Assembly: GCA_948470475.1 (NCBI GenBank)
Contig: OX419341.1
Coordinates: 21,482,135-21,546,134 of the forward strand
Length of the DNA: 64,000 nt
Direction of reading: 5' to 3'
From: Galaxea fascicularis
Lineage: Eukaryota > Cnidaria > Anthozoa > Scleractinia > Euphylliidae
The position numbers and the translations under genes are program-made. The number at the start of each line of letters is the position of its first letter. Within the stretch, counting starts at the first letter, position 1. Below, one piece after another: positions 1 through 12,500 of this stretch. Below the pieces are notes generated by a model. It was not told where the DNA came from. It saw only the letters and a list, made by a program, of their open reading frames with translations, and did no database searches.

Positions 1-540
1 GAAGAATTCCAGTCAGTTTAAACTGTGAGCTTTGATCCTTATCGACATACTATGGTTTGGGTTAGCCAAGGATTCTTTGATTTGACAAGTTTTAGAAAAA
101 TATCGGATTGCCGGTCATTTAGTGTTTTTAACACCTTGGCCGGTTACCGGTCGTATAGCTACAGTAACGGAAGTCTTCATTATTTACGATTTAGCGCTCA
201 AAAGTCTTCAATATATAAGCTGAAAAGCAAGCCAGACAAAGTCAAACACCAGAATTTAATTAAACAATTCAATTCCAATGCACTGCAGAAGTTTGTCTCT
301 TACCAGAGAAAATAATAATTTCAAGGTGATTTCTTTTGTATTTATGTGCACAAGAAATTAATCATCAAAGGTGCCAGAATTTGCTATTCTTTTAAGAGCG
401 TCTCAAGCGTTATATGGCGCCCAACAAAATGGGTAGAATTGCGCGGATTTGCGTTCCTGCTTTCTTAAGCATTCATTAAAAAAAAAAAGTGTCTAAATGG
501 CCGGCAGCCGGTCAAGGTTGTAAAAACACTAAATGGCCGG

Positions 541-712
541 CGGTCCGATTCGGGCTCCCTTTCAAGGGCTTTGTTTTCCTTAGACTTGGTACTTCGGGGA
601 GATTTATTGTATTTTAGGTTGGGGATTAGGGCTAGGAGTCAAGGAATATGGACGTTTGTTATTAGGCTTGAAGATTTTGACCGGCTGCCGGCCATTTAGA
701 CACAGCAACACT
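541..712 (+). repeat. Dispersed repeat, copy 1 (copy 2 at about 49905-50620)
   Basis: The words 'ctttcaagggcttt', 'ggattagggctaggagt' and 'aatatggacgttt' occur in the same order here and again near 49925-50580. The second copy is interrupted by other repeats. The family is unknown; two ordered copies show it is interspersed. Confidence 0.55.
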
Positions 713-784
713 TACAAATGCCAACGTCATGATCCAATAACACTGAGTTGCCAAGCCAGGGCTTTAAAGAGGATTACTCGTATA

Positions 785-820
<36 letters not shown>

Positions 821-902
821 AAATATTTTGCGAGTTGCGTAGTAAAAAATACGAGCAATTAGCAAAATGTCCGCTCGTATTATACGCTAAACCATCGAAT
901 AA
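785..902. repeat. Palindromic short inverted-repeat element
   Basis: A left arm of about 40 nt, starting with cttattcgatggtttag, recurs as its reverse complement at 862-902, giving a hairpin of about 118 bp. This is typical of a foldback/MITE-type insertion. The following 885-1165 region holds two diverged direct copies of a unit of about 160 bp. Confidence 0.6.
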
Positions 903-1031
903 GAGGTTTATTATTCCACTACAAAAAAAATTGTTATTTTGCAATTGGCTTCTATTTTTTTGGTAAGAGTATTCAGAAACACTGATTCCGTCTGTGAAAA
1001 TGACGTTAACAATGAACAAAATGTTCGCGGG

Positions 1032-1084
<53 letters not shown>

Positions 1085-1165
1085 ATTGTTATTTTGGCTT
1101 CTATTTTCTGGTAAGACTATCCAAAACATCCTGATTCTGTCTGTGGGAATGACGTAAACAACACG
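885..1165 (+). repeat. Diverged tandem duplication, two copies of about 160 bp
   Basis: Two successive blocks share 'gaggtt.attattc.actgcaaaaa', then 'ttgttatttt', 'ggcttctatttt' and 'ctgtctgtg...aatgacgt'. The second block starts near 1047. No coding content is supported. Confidence 0.5.
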
Positions 1166-1359
1166 AAAGCCAGTTAAATGCTCTTTATTTGATTGGATAA
1201 AACGGAATGGTAAAATGACAGGTGATTGGCATGTTTGTACCAGTTTTCGGTCATTTCGGTTCAGCCATAATTGCTCCTTCATCCGCCGGTATTCGCCCTG
1301 TTGCAAACCGGTTAAACTAGGACAAACAGTGTATTACGCCTCGTATTTTGCGCCTTCTC

Positions 1360-1400
<41 letters not shown>

Positions 1401-1696
1401 ACTATGTTATTCCCGGTTATAACGCAGATACTCCTCTCTTTCTCTTTTCTTGTTTACTACCAATCGCTAAGTGCATCGGCCATACATAGATTATTTCATG
1501 GTTGGTGAGCGCGTACGATTTTTATTCACGAGTTGTGAAGAATAAAACGAACGAGCGAGGAACGAGGGGGTGGGAGGGAGATTACTTCCACAAAAATTGG
1601 GTGGGGGTGTGCGGCACGGTTCCTAAAACCCCTACCCTATTTCAGACCAAAATCTATGATTTTCCCTACCCTATTTAAGATCTAACCCTCAAAGGG

Positions 1697-2017
1697 ATTA
1701 CGTCACGACGAGTTTGTTGTTTTGGATCAATTCTTTCCAAAAACCGTTACTTGGAGCTTGGACGTAAACAGAGCCAAAATATTATGAGGATATTCAAAGC
1801 AATTGTCATAGCTTACTTTGTGTGCTTCTTTCTTTTTTGCGGGTATTTAATTTTAAAGATTACTCTCCCCCGACTGTTTTTCAAGGATAAGTGTAAGTGG
1901 ATTGTTGGGTTTGCGTATTTCGTTTTCCCGTCACTGAGCACAGCGATCAATCCAGTTATTTTGTTCTCTTTTAGCTCTAATTTCCGCCTTGCTTTGCAAA
2001 GCATGTGTCCATGTTAA
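1697..2017 (+). pseudogene. Fragment of a class A (rhodopsin-like) GPCR, TM6-TM7
   Basis: The open frame reads as the end of the third intracellular loop (basic RYLELGRKQSQNI), a hydrophobic TM6 (IFKAIVIAYFVCFFLFCGY), a short loop, and a TM7 with an NP motif (STAINPVILFSFS) followed by a short cysteine-ending tail and a stop. That is the C-terminal fifth of a rhodopsin-family receptor. There is no start codon and TM1-TM5 are absent upstream, so it is a 5'-truncated gene fragment or the last exon of a gene lying outside the window. The NPxxY tyrosine is replaced (NPVIL). Ligand class cannot be told. Confidence 0.55.
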
Positions 2018-2730
2018 CTTGAAAATTATCTGACGTGTTGGAAACAGAGAGACTCAGCAGTTTTGGCGCCTAACGAGAGCGTCAGAGTACCAACATTGGT
2101 CACATCCACAGACTCCTCTGTGAAACTCAAGAAGGCAGATTTTGCTCTCTGATTGCTTACGGTGACTTAAATGAGAAGCAGCATAGCACAAATTACAAAG
2201 AGGGGCAAACTGAAGATACTGATTACTTTGCCAGTTTTCATGGAAACGTGGCTTTATAGAAATCGATTGGTCAAAGCTATGGACATCTACCGAAAGTGTC
2301 CTGCTACTGAATAGTTCAGCCATTTAAGGCTTTACAAACAAATAGCAAATGAAATAAGGCGAAAATGTTAATAGAAGAAGTAACCATAATACTGTTAATT
2401 TTTCTTCATTTTTCTTTTTTTTTTTTAATTTTATTTTAAACTTACAGGATACCACGATAACCTTACAGAACATGTTTCTTCTGATGTAAGCCATGATTTT
2501 GTTTCATATAGTACTAGTAAGAAAGAGGAGGTGCATTTTTTTAATGTATCAAATCTGTTGATCAACATAATTATTATTCCCACTCTTCTGTAAACAAACA
2601 TGGTGGGATAAAAAGATTCATGTTCTTTTGAAGAGTTGCACTGTTCCTGTGAGGATTGTATAACGATACAGTTAAAATTACGCGGAATCTAAAAAACGCT
2701 TTAATAGTGTCATAAAAAGAGCTTATAAGT
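2018..2730. other. No gene seen
   Basis: AT-rich sequence with homopolymer runs. I see no exon, RNA gene or structured repeat in it. Confidence 0.5.
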
Positions 2731-3486
2731 TTAAAGTGCACCTAACACCAAAAATTTTTTTAGCTCAAATAATAATGCTCATTTCGTGGAGTAATCTGGC
2801 GCAAAAATTTTTTGAATTGGTTAAATCCTCGAATTTTTATGCCCCGTCAAAGTACGTCAAAATGCCGCCATTTTGGTTCGCGACCGAGTTTAACGGGGCA
2901 TGGGTCGAGGGCCGGATGTGACGTCAAATAGAGAACACGACGATTCTGTAGTTCGCATATTTACTTGTTTTTGTGGGGAAGGCTGAGAAAGTAGTTCGAA
3001 AACTTGCCAGCCAGGTGCATTGTAAGGGGATGTAGCAACTCAACAAACTCACAGGAGGTTTTACGCTTCATGTCATATCGATTTTATTTAGGGATGATCG
3101 TCTTGAAGCGAAGAAACGAAGTAAGCGACGGGTCGATTTCGTGAAAGCGAAACGTACAAAGCAAGAGGACGAATTTGGTAAAAACCGCTTTTCTATCGAT
3201 TCATGCAGATCTAATCTGTGAAACAGCAGTTAGTCAGCGCAGCCGACAGAGACAGAAGGCTTTTCTGTGCAAATGTTCTCTGCCTTGATATGTTTAAGTT
3301 TCCTTCCTTTGTCAATTCTTAATTTGAAAGAGACATCTGATCTGGAAGGGTAATTTTGGCAGAATGCAATTCCTTTCCAAGTCATGATGTGAACAAACAC
3401 ACTGGTTTAGAAGACCCATCGTTTAGCAAATGTGGCCAGAACCCCTTTTAGTTGTGGATATTATCAATATACTGAGAACATACATT

Positions 3487-3533
3487 AAATTATTTTGGTT
3501 CTGACCAAATTTTGGTCAGAACCAAAATAATTT
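3487..3533. repeat. Near-perfect palindrome, 23 bp arms, no loop
   Basis: TTATTTTGGTTCTGACCAAA is followed directly by its reverse complement. It lies inside the 2.8 kb TTAA element. It could form a cruciform; no function is implied by neighbours. Confidence 0.7.
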
Positions 3534-4967
3534 TAAGCCGTCTGTTTCTGTTTGAGGCTTATGGACTTGAATTATTGTATTATATAGGAACATTAGAATC
3601 AAGTACTATGGTAACACATGCACAAAGTATGACATATCTGCTGGCCAAATGCTCTGGCAATTGATGAAACATTGCTGGGTACACAAATAATTCCCTCTTT
3701 GCCCAGCATAGAAAACATTGTTCTGATATAGTTTGCTGATTCATCATGAACTCAAAGGATGAAAGTAGATTAAGGAATACAGATTCAAAAAAATATATAT
3801 ATATCATCCACTGATTGCCAAATGGTGGCCAGTGACATTTTGCACTTGACAATAAAAAAATAGAAAGGCAGGTGCTTCCAGTTTATTAAACGGGATTTTA
3901 TTAAATAGAAACACTTTATGTAATGAAATTCAATTTAATTGATATTATGGACATTTTTAATCACAAGTGAAGAAGTGCTTTTGAATTGTTATAATCAAGC
4001 CCAGGGTGGCCCCATGAGGGTATTTCTTGTATGGTCATAAGGGCTACCGGTATGTGAGACATATGAAGTACCAGTAAGCTTGCATTGCCTTTGGTTCAGG
4101 TTACCAGTTAGGGAAGGTTTTCAAAATTCACTTTTTACATTGATTTATTTACCAATTAAGCCTCCACTTTACAACATTGAACAAAACAGTAACATACAAT
4201 ATACTCATATGTACGTTTCCACAGGGATTACCTAAATGAACATGGGGAAGTAGATGCTCTAATTCCTGGTGGGAGATTTTCCACTGCACAATTTTCCTAG
4301 GGTCAAAAGAGCTCTTGTAATAATCAAGGGTACATTGCGGCTGCTCAAACTGATGACTAAGAGATGAGAGCCTTGTGTCCATTCTGCTCCCATGTTCTTT
4401 CTGAAGTTTAAACTGGTGTGAGCTATAGACTCAACTGTATGGGATAGACCATTACCATAGTTAAATGTGTTGTTGAAATAAACTGAACTGTGTATGTCTA
4501 TGGATCAGTGGTTCAGTAAGCTGTTGGTCTCCAAATGAATAGGACTGAAATGTTTTTGAAAAAAAGCCATATTTTTCCAGTACTTTACAGTTGTAGAACA
4601 GTTTGTGTTGCAGTTTGTCAAAATAAATAAAGTAAATATCAAGCGCACTCTAGCTACAGTCTTCTTCAAATTCCTCTAAGGTCAAATCCTGCATAGCTTT
4701 CATGCTTTTCAACTAGAAATTCCTTTAATTTTAATTTCTACATGAACACAAGCAGGTAAAGGAATCCTCCTGTTCCCCAACATACCATACACCATCCTTG
4801 AGGACTCTTGGTATGAAGCACTTCGTTAGAAAGTTATAAAGATTACATCATGAAGGCATGAAGTTACAATAATTTTAAGAAAGTGAATGGACTGATGTTA
4901 CAGAGGTATATTATAGAGGGTATATATAGAGGGCGCAAAAATAGTAAACACGCGTCACGCGCTACAA

Positions 4968-5120
4968 TCAAGTATTATTAATCTTTGACTTCTGCGTATC
5001 TTTGCCTTCGAGTCTGTCCTGCAGAGCTCGTTCGAATTCTTTGCCAGCATCCATCTCCTGGTATTTGGTTGTCCATTCTTCGTTGGCCAGAGGCTGGGCA
5101 GCTGGGTAGTCGGCAATAGA
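4968..5120 (-). pseudogene. Exon-like minus-strand coding remnant inside the TTAA element
   Basis: Reading leftward, a polypyrimidine-type acceptor (ttatttgctag) is followed by a 50-codon open frame rich in charged residues (for example NEEWTTKYQEMDAGKEFERA) that ends in TGA at 4968-4970. The composition looks like true coding sequence rather than a chance frame. No family is recognised. It may be the last exon of a gene carried by the transposon, or a captured host exon. Confidence 0.3.
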
Positions 5121-5569
5121 CTAGCAAATAAATCAGCTTGATCTTCATCTTATTCCCCGGGTCTTATTAAATCGTACTTCATGTCTTCAGCGATATAATA
5201 AATTTCAGCGCCTTTTGAGTCAAAAGTCATTTCAGAATCCGACGAAGTAGAAGACGTTGTTACTAAAAACAGAAATCCGTCGACTGTGGAGTCCTAGCGA
5301 AAAACTTGTGCGGCAAAATCGCTTCTACACTCGTGCAAAATAGAAGGCCTGACTGGGAGAGCCGAAGCGTTCGTTCTCGATTTGACGTCACAACTTAACT
5401 CTCCCCAGATTTCCCCATGCGCGGTCGCGAACCATAGGAAACTCGGTTTTGACGGGGCATAGAAATTCGAGGATTTAACCAAATCAAAAAATTTTTGCGC
5501 CAAATTGCTCCACCAAATAAGCCTTATTACTTTAGCGAAAAAAAAATTTTGATGTTAGGTGCACTTTAA

Positions 5570-8060
5570 TACAATACATGCGTAGCCTTAAAAAATTAAG
5601 CAGTTACATTAATTACAAAAAAGATGCTAAATATGGCTAGATGCAAACTACTGAATGAATCTGACAAATCATACAATTAAATTATGGCTCCGGAATTTTT
5701 ATACCTTTAAAATTGTACACCTTTTCAGTTTAGTTTTAATTTCGGTGGCAATAATGATGGTCTTTTCTTTGTCTATTGGACTTTCTGTCTTCATAATTTA
5801 TTTCTAGAGGGGGGTCATCTTTTTTAGAAATTTCATGCCTTTCTGAACGAGTAGAATAGCTGTTACCCACCTTTTGGTGGGCCAGTGAAACAAGTGTAAC
5901 AGGTGGAACTACATGTCGATCCAAGGATAAGTGAATAAATAAATTGCCCACGACTGAGTGAGAAAGAGCATGGGTCCATTCTTGATTTGACGTCAAAAAC
6001 GGCTTTGCGTGCCGTGTCTACAAAGAGTTAATGTGACGTCACACCAAGAATATACCCACGCCCTTTCTCGCTCGTTCGTGTACCCCAAATGATGCATTCT
6101 TTTTCATAAGTTTGGAAGCCTATAAAAAAAAAAAACAGCATTTGGCAAAAAAGAACAAAAAAAGGGTGCAATACTTTTTGCCCAGGTTCAAAAATTTATT
6201 CTTGCGGAAAACTTTTTGGGATTAGCCAGCACTTTAACATAAAACACTTTTCGGTGGTTGTTTATATTTTAGCCAATGAAACCCTAGAAAGACAGAGAAA
6301 TTATTCAAAAATAATGTGGTGGTAAAACAGTTTTCGATGGTCATTTCTGTTTTAGCCGATAAACCATATAGAAATACAAACAATTTATTTGAAACAATGT
6401 GGTGGTTAAAAAAAAAAGAACAGTTTAATTTTCGGTGGTTACTAACTTAAGTTAAGTTTTAGCCGTTGTACCCCGAGAAAAACGAACAATTGATTGGAAT
6501 ATAATGTGATGGTTATGGCTGAAATAAAATAGTTTTCGGTGATTAATTAATGGTCAATAAAAATAAGGTGGCCGCCATCACGATTGTTTGTCGGTAATAC
6601 GAATGTAGCTTGGCTGAGGAGTCGTACCAACGGGACGAGCTGAGACAGCCGTGCCTAAAATTCCTAACACCACCGCTGGACAGCTTGCTGCTGCTCATTA
6701 CATGTTGATGACCAGCAGCAAGCTAGTATGTATGAGCTGAGAACAAAGCAAGGCAAAATCTCTCAAGGCTGGACAATCTGGGAACCAATCCTTTGGTAAT
6801 GCGCTTGTGATCAAACTGATAAAGCGATTCTAGAACGGTTGTCTTTACGGACAGCGCAGCACACTATTCAAAGGCCTGTGATCGGATGATAATTACTCCT
6901 GGCACTAGTAAATGACAATAAAGTCAATACACCATTCACTAACATTTCAAATCAGTGTCTTTAATACAGTGACATTGCGGCCGATGTGATCGGCCCTATC
7001 CACGCTCTTTCCCAAAATCTCTCAGACTTAAGAAGCAGTCAATGATGACCTAACAATGCAGAATTCCTATAGGAATAATAGGAAAGCTTTCCGATCTATG
7101 CACAATAGTTTTTTTAAGTCCCCGGTCTTTGTTAAATATATTCCAGCCGGAGGAGAATCATATATCTCTTTATAAACCTTCTCCGAGCCAAGATTGTCTG
7201 GAGTTGAGATCTGAAGTAATCAGCAAATATGAAGCGGCAAAGATTGCTCACGCCCAGCTGATATTTACAGGTAAGAATTTCTAACATCCTTGTATAGGTG
7301 CAGCGTGTTTGTCTGGTAAGACTTGCGAGTCCTGAAAAAGCTAGGAAGTTGATTTGTTTTTTGTTTATTTCAAGTCTCTCTTGACGTCACGTTATATGTC
7401 AAACGGGTGTAATTCTGTGATTACTGTAGAAAGGGCAAATAATGAATCTGTTTCTGGGGAAACATGTGTCCGGACGATAGAGCGAGGTGGTGTGAAATTT
7501 GAGACCCTCCTCCCCCTCCCTCCTCCAATTTCAATGGTGGAAAAAAACGGCGATCGAGTTTTGCTTCGAGCACGAATTCATTATTGGGGGAAGGTGAATT
7601 TCTCTTTCGTATTTTGGGGGAGGGACGTTTTACTTCTCAGTATTCTGCCCTCAGCACGTTTGTAGTTCGTGCTGAAGCAATGTTGCTCCTCTTTCTCCCC
7701 TCGGATAACCATGCAATTCCTCCGTGTACTGATACCCTGGACCACCAGAGGAAGCCACCATCATGAAATGAATGATCATGAATGACCACAAACAATGAGA
7801 TTCGAGTCTCTTGTTGCCTTGGAAACCGAGCAGGCTTTTGTAAGAAACAGATAATATCCATACACTACCACGGGGCTGGTGGGGATACATGTGGTCAGAG
7901 GCAGCAAAGTTCACAAAGGCTATGAATTAAAGTATTTAATTTGATGTTTTCTTTACCGTCATCGTCTTTCTCGGTCACTGACCTCCTAGCTTTGACGTGC
8001 TGTGTTTTACCGAATGTTCTTCATCAATCTAGGACATCCAATAATTGATTAGCTGGTCAA
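5570..8060. other. Long gene-free stretch with decayed repeats
   Basis: No supported gene. Around 5935-6075 there is an inverted pair (catgggt.cattcttgatttgacgtc and its complement) like the centre of the TTAA-type elements in this window, ending at 'cagcactttaa' near 6225-6235, but I cannot find the matching left end. 6238-6545 holds imperfect tandem repeats. 6550-8060 shows nothing I can name. Confidence 0.45.
6238..6545 (+). repeat. Imperfect tandem repeats, about 3-4 copies of 90-105 bp
   Basis: Units share 'ttttcg.tggt', 'ttttagccgat', 'gaaa.ac.aacaatt.attg' and 'aatgtg.tggtt' in the same order. They are strongly diverged and non-coding. Confidence 0.55.
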
Positions 8061-8063
8061 TAG

Positions 8064-8531
8064 TCATGACCCGAAGACAACGTGATAAGGGGCGATCCGC
8101 ACTAGCGGCAATATTTTGTTTGTTGTCGCGAGAATGTTGTACCGCGTAATATGATCGCGACAATATCGCGGCAATTTCTGATCCGCATTTGCATCCCAGA
8201 CACAGGCGTTTTTGAATGACATTTGTGTTTTCTTGTTCCTTGACCATTTATCGTACACCTTTCGGCCCGCTTCATCCAAATCGGTCAGTGACTCCGACGA
8301 GCTGGTTTGTTGGCTAGAACCTGGGCTCGGAGTAGCGCTGGCGCTGCCAGACATCGACGAACTCTGCGAACTCCCCCCAAAATCTACGTTATTGGGCCCA
8401 TACTGGACTTGGGATGCAGTTAATGAGTAATGATAATGTGGCTGCATCGGGCGTTGATTTGGGTCTTCAAAACCGCTTCTGGAAGGGTAAAAATCGCCTC
8501 CAAAGTTGAAGGGAAAATTTCTGTGCGCCAT
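8064..8531 (-). CDS. Hypothetical protein or first exon, Ser/Gln-rich
   Basis: A 155-codon ATG frame on the minus strand. Residues 1-50 are aromatic and proline-rich, 50-90 are low-complexity Ser/Gln/Gly, and 90-110 (LTDLDEAGRKVYDKWSRNKK) look like the start of a folded domain. The remainder runs into sequence full of repeated CGCGATATTGTCGCGA-type words that look like an inserted repeat. It may therefore be a real 5' exon whose 3' part is repeat or intron. No family is recognised, and no TATA box or matching downstream exon is seen. Confidence 0.3.
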   Translation of the reverse strand: MAHRNFPFNFGGDFYPSRSGFEDPNQRPMQPHYHYSLTASQVQYGPNNVDFGGSSQSSSMSGSASATPSPGSSQQTSSSESLTDLDEAGRKVYDKWSRNKKTQMSFKNACVWDANADQKLPRYCRDHITRYNILATTNKILPLVRIAPYHVVFGS

Positions 8532-9454
8532 TGTTTGCGCTACAGCGAAATGTTAATTCTTATTTTATGTTGCACTTTACTGCATCGCATTATTTGACAT
8601 TCAGTTCTTATCAAAGCAAAAGTTGTTATTTTAACTTCGTTCATAGCACATTGGCGTGCCCCTGAGGCAGGCCAACGGAACGTTTGAAGTTTGCTCGGTG
8701 CAGCAAAATTTTGTCGCGTTGCGAAATTACGTCCGCACTGGCGGTGTGACTTGATTGACAAATTCTGTCAATCACTGCACCTTATCAAAACAGACTTGTC
8801 GCTAGTAAGTCGTTGATTCGTAATCCACTAAATTATGGACAAAAAATCAAGTAATAATTTCTTTTTTCTCAACACTCCGCAATTTTAGAGGGTATTTCTA
8901 GCCATTTGCTAGCCCAACAAACTATATAAGACTATCTCTCCCGGGGGGGAATTACACGCGGTTGGCGATCTTCGTGACTTAACCCCTATTTTTAGGGGAA
9001 TATTCCATCTATTTCCGATCAACAAAGATCATAATGCGGAGAACACATGCCTCACGAAATGCAAAAGTTAACACCCCTCGGAAATCTTTGAACCATTTCC
9101 AACATAGGGGGTTTTGCTTTTGTGTTTTGAAATCACAGGATGTTCTAAGGATCTCCAAAGCTTGGATATATCATGCTTAGCACTGAGTAAAATATTTGAT
9201 TTGTTAACTTATCAACTGTCAGGAGACATTCATTCCATATATCTCTTAGCTTCGACCTATGAAAGTTGTTTATGCATCGAATGTTCTTCATCAGTCAAGC
9301 GAAACCGGCGATCGTTTTTCAGATATGTTTTTGTAAATGTCCTTTTAGTGTCTAGTATTTAGCCAAAACAGTACAGAACTCACGACTGAATTTAGAGCGA
9401 AACGACGTAAGTAACACTACTGCGATCGACTGTCAGCAAGAAATCTTAATCGTG
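8532..9454. other. Presumed 5' flank of the Ig-only gene
   Basis: A TATATAAG at 8923-8930 lies about 530 bp upstream of the first ATG of the Ig array and could be a TATA box with a long 5' UTR. No other signal is clear. Confidence 0.25.
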
Positions 9455-9551
9455 ATGAATTCAACGCGAAGAAGCCATTCTTCTTCCCTTTGGAAAGTTG
9501 TCGCTCACTGGATGGCTTTTACTTGTCTTCTGGCTTCGCTCACGGTAGCGG
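9455..9551 (+). CDS. Ig-only locus exon 1: signal peptide
   Basis: ATG followed by a basic, serine-rich start (NSTRRSHSSSLWK) and a hydrophobic core (WMAFTCLLASLTVA), then a consensus donor (g|gtaagt) in phase 1. The phase fits every Ig exon downstream. No competing start is seen close upstream. Confidence 0.65.
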
Positions 9552-12500
9552 GTAAGTGGATCAAGGAGTCGTTCTCAATAGTAATCGCAGCAATTTGTAC
9601 TAGGGGTAGCACGTAATTTCACGAAGAAAAGTTTTGATGCTCGTGAGCGCACAACACTGGAACAAGAATGTGCCTAACTTTAAAGCATCTTCGTTTCACT
9701 AAAGAAAAAAAGGGTTGAGGTATTCCTCAACCGTTTTTTTTTTCAGTAAAACGAAGAAATAACGCTAAAATCCTCGTCCTGTCAACAATGGAAACGACTG
9801 ATTTAACGAATTCTAATCGTTGCCTTTTTTAGCCCTAGCCATGAAGCCAATAGCAATGCACTGCAAATGTTCAATACCCTGACATCAAACTGTTGAATAG
9901 CATTATTGTTTCAATATGTAGACACAACCGTATTTTGATTTGGCTGCAAAGGTGTTCCCAAATCAAAACACTTCACAGTCATTAGTCTCCTCCGCCGCAG
10001 CCGTTGGTTGGGAGGTCTCCCAGAAAACGGCTGCGAAGACTACTCAATGATTAGATTATCAGCCGTTAATGAGTGGTAAGGGGGTATTTTCGTGAACCGT
10101 GAATTGCCTTTTTTATTTCCCGTGAAATGTGAAAAGCCTTTTTTTTTCTTCGTAAAACGTGATTTGGGCAGTTACCGTGAGCCGGGATTTTTGAGAATTA
10201 TTATCCGTAAAATGAGAATCGGGTGTTTGATTCACCGTGAACTGTGATTTCGCAAAATTATAAAAATAGACTGTAAATATAACACGACAGAGCGAGGTAC
10301 AACAACTACACCTAGATTATATGCAGAATGCGAGGCTTACAAGCAGACCAATGGACCTGGGGGAACTATTGCAAGTAAAACAGTCAAGTCTGTAAACATG
10401 ATCAGTGAGGCACTGACGAGATTAACAAAGAACATTAATGAAATTAATTCAAATCTGCCAGTTAATCCAGAAGCTCTTCTTACTGTGAAAGTAGAAAACC
10501 TCCTTGCAGTTTCCCATTTCAAACATCCCACAACATGCAGCACTACGCCAGGAACTCTGGTAGTACAGCCGCTGAATCAGCAAAACAAATGACGCGGTGG
10601 TCTTCATTTTACTTAACACACCCAACGTCTTGTGATTCGGTGCCATCAGCACAAATCCAGCTGCAAGATTTTCCCAAGATGAAGCAACAAAATTATTCAT
10701 ACATGCATCCAAATGGTCAAGAGCTGATGAGAAAATGGGCAAATGACCACGACAAATGCGTTAGACAACGCACAGTTAGACAAGAAACCACTAAGTTCAA
10801 GGCTGGAACCCTACCCCTGAGCATGTATGAGACGTCTGTTCAATGCGGAGAACGATTAGTGTTTGTGCCAAATGAAGACAACGCGGTGGAACGCGATGAT
10901 GAAACTGAAAATGGACGCAGTTTCAGTCTGGAATTTATGAAGCAGATCAGCTCCCTGAATACGGTGACGATTCCTCTGGTGACAATGATTGTACACTCGC
11001 GGAAGATGGTGCCGAACCTTAACTTCTAAACAAAGAGCTCGGTTTCTTTTTCTCAAAGGCCAAAACAAGAAGCAAGCGAATGGGGAGGACATCGAACGGG
11101 GCAATGCTTTGGCTGTAGCTCTTAAAAAAACGTGAGAAAATTTGTTTGTGTAAAAAAAATGTTTCTTTTTTTTTTTTTTCGTGAAACGTGAAATAGCCAT
11201 TTTATTTTACGTGAAATGTAAAACGGCCATTTTATTTCTCGTGAAACCTGACCAAGACCTCCCACCCCTCTTTACCACCCTCGTTAATTTGAAACAAAAT
11301 TTAACATATTTTGGATTTTGGTGTCATCAACTGCTCTTAATACCTTTTCTTTTTTAAGCGTATTTGCTTACATGATTATTACTCGGGCTTCCTGTGGAAG
11401 GCCCGAGTCTAAATCTGTCATCCGTTTATTCTCATTTTTTTTTCTTCGTTGTTTTCCACAAACCTCATTTCCGGCGTATTTGCGCAGGCGCTAACGATGA
11501 ACCTGTAAAACCCGAAAAACCTGTTTACGTTTTGTTGACGCTTGTGTTGTCTGTTGAAAAGCAAGGCACAAAGCAACATGTGGATTCCTCGACAGATTTT
11601 CAAAGGAAAAAGTTGACATGTCTACAGCTATGGCAAATGGTGTCGTATCCAACACGCTAAACCACTTACAAACGCACACGCCGTTCGCGGTAGACCCACA
11701 CTACATGATGATGGTGAGCGTACATTTCGAAACGGGTCGTTCCGCGAACTCGAAGCAAATGTGAGAAATATCTGATGAGATCAAATGAGCTGAATGAGCT
11801 ATCAATGAGTAGAAAAAGTGCACAAACTTTGACTACCAAGGACAAATGTTCCTTGACGAACTTGAGTGGAAACTTTGACACGAACAGTTTAGGTGCTGGC
11901 GAATACAAGATACCCGTTGATGATGAGATTAGGGGCACAAAGACGAAGAGCAGTAGTAACAATAGCAACAGGAAAGCGGCCATGTTGGGTGATGAAGAAC
12001 CCACGCACCGAAGCGAAGATTCATGTAACGTTTTTACTTTTATGGCACCAGTATTTCATTTCTTTTGTCAGTATACTTTAGGATTATCAGCTGTATCAAG
12101 TCTGTGTAGTGTGTTAGTCTTATGTGTAATCTTGTACCTTCGCGTGTTCTACATGAATGTGTCAAGTTTATCAGTTTTATCGACACAAATGTCGGATGTA
12201 CTTGAAAAATGCGAGGTATTTGAGAAGGCAATGCAGTTATCTGTACATGATCAACGTGATGCCTTAGTGAAAATAAAATAGAAAGGAATTCAGATCTCGT
12301 TATGCAAAGTTTGTGTATTTTAACGACAATGTCAGACTGGATACTATACACTGTATGACAGCAACTACAGTGAAATTGTCATCCTATCCAAGGCAACTAA
12401 AGCACAATGGCAGCCTGAATGCCATGGCAGCATAACTAGAACTATCATCCTTTTGCAGACCACAGTGTTAACCTGAATACTATATGACAGTGCTCACATA

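Larger units (their letters stand above)
1..1320. repeat. Repeat-rich flank with GGCCGGC inverted motifs
   Basis: No convincing gene is visible. The stretch carries dispersed copies of a GGCCGGC-containing motif in both orientations (near 110-150, 500-545 and 675-700), always beside the words 'atttagtgt' or 'atttagac'. This suggests decayed inverted-repeat transposons. The short open frames here read through the repeats and look like chance. Confidence 0.5.
2735..5565. mobile_element. TTAA-flanked inverted-repeat DNA transposon, 2.8 kb
   Basis: TTAA at 2731-2734 and at 5566-5569 brackets an element starting AGTGCACCTAACA and ending TGTTAGGTGCACT. The terminal inverted repeats run about 200 bp (2735-2940 and 5365-5565) and share 'ggcgcaaaaattttttga', 'cctcgaatttttatgcccc' and a TGACGTCA-like site. 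TTAA target duplications are characteristic of piggyBac-type transposition, but no transposase is visible, so this is a non-autonomous copy. It carries an exon-like minus-strand reading frame (4968-5120) and a 46 bp palindrome. Confidence 0.7.

Noticed and set aside
2736..2921. Two similar short ORFs (2736-2921 plus, 5294-5503 minus) as a gene family
   Set aside because: They are the two arms of the terminal inverted repeat of the TTAA element.
5736..6236. A sixth TTAA element
   Set aside because: The central inverted pair and a right tip (agcactttaa) are present, but no matching left tip or TTAA was found.
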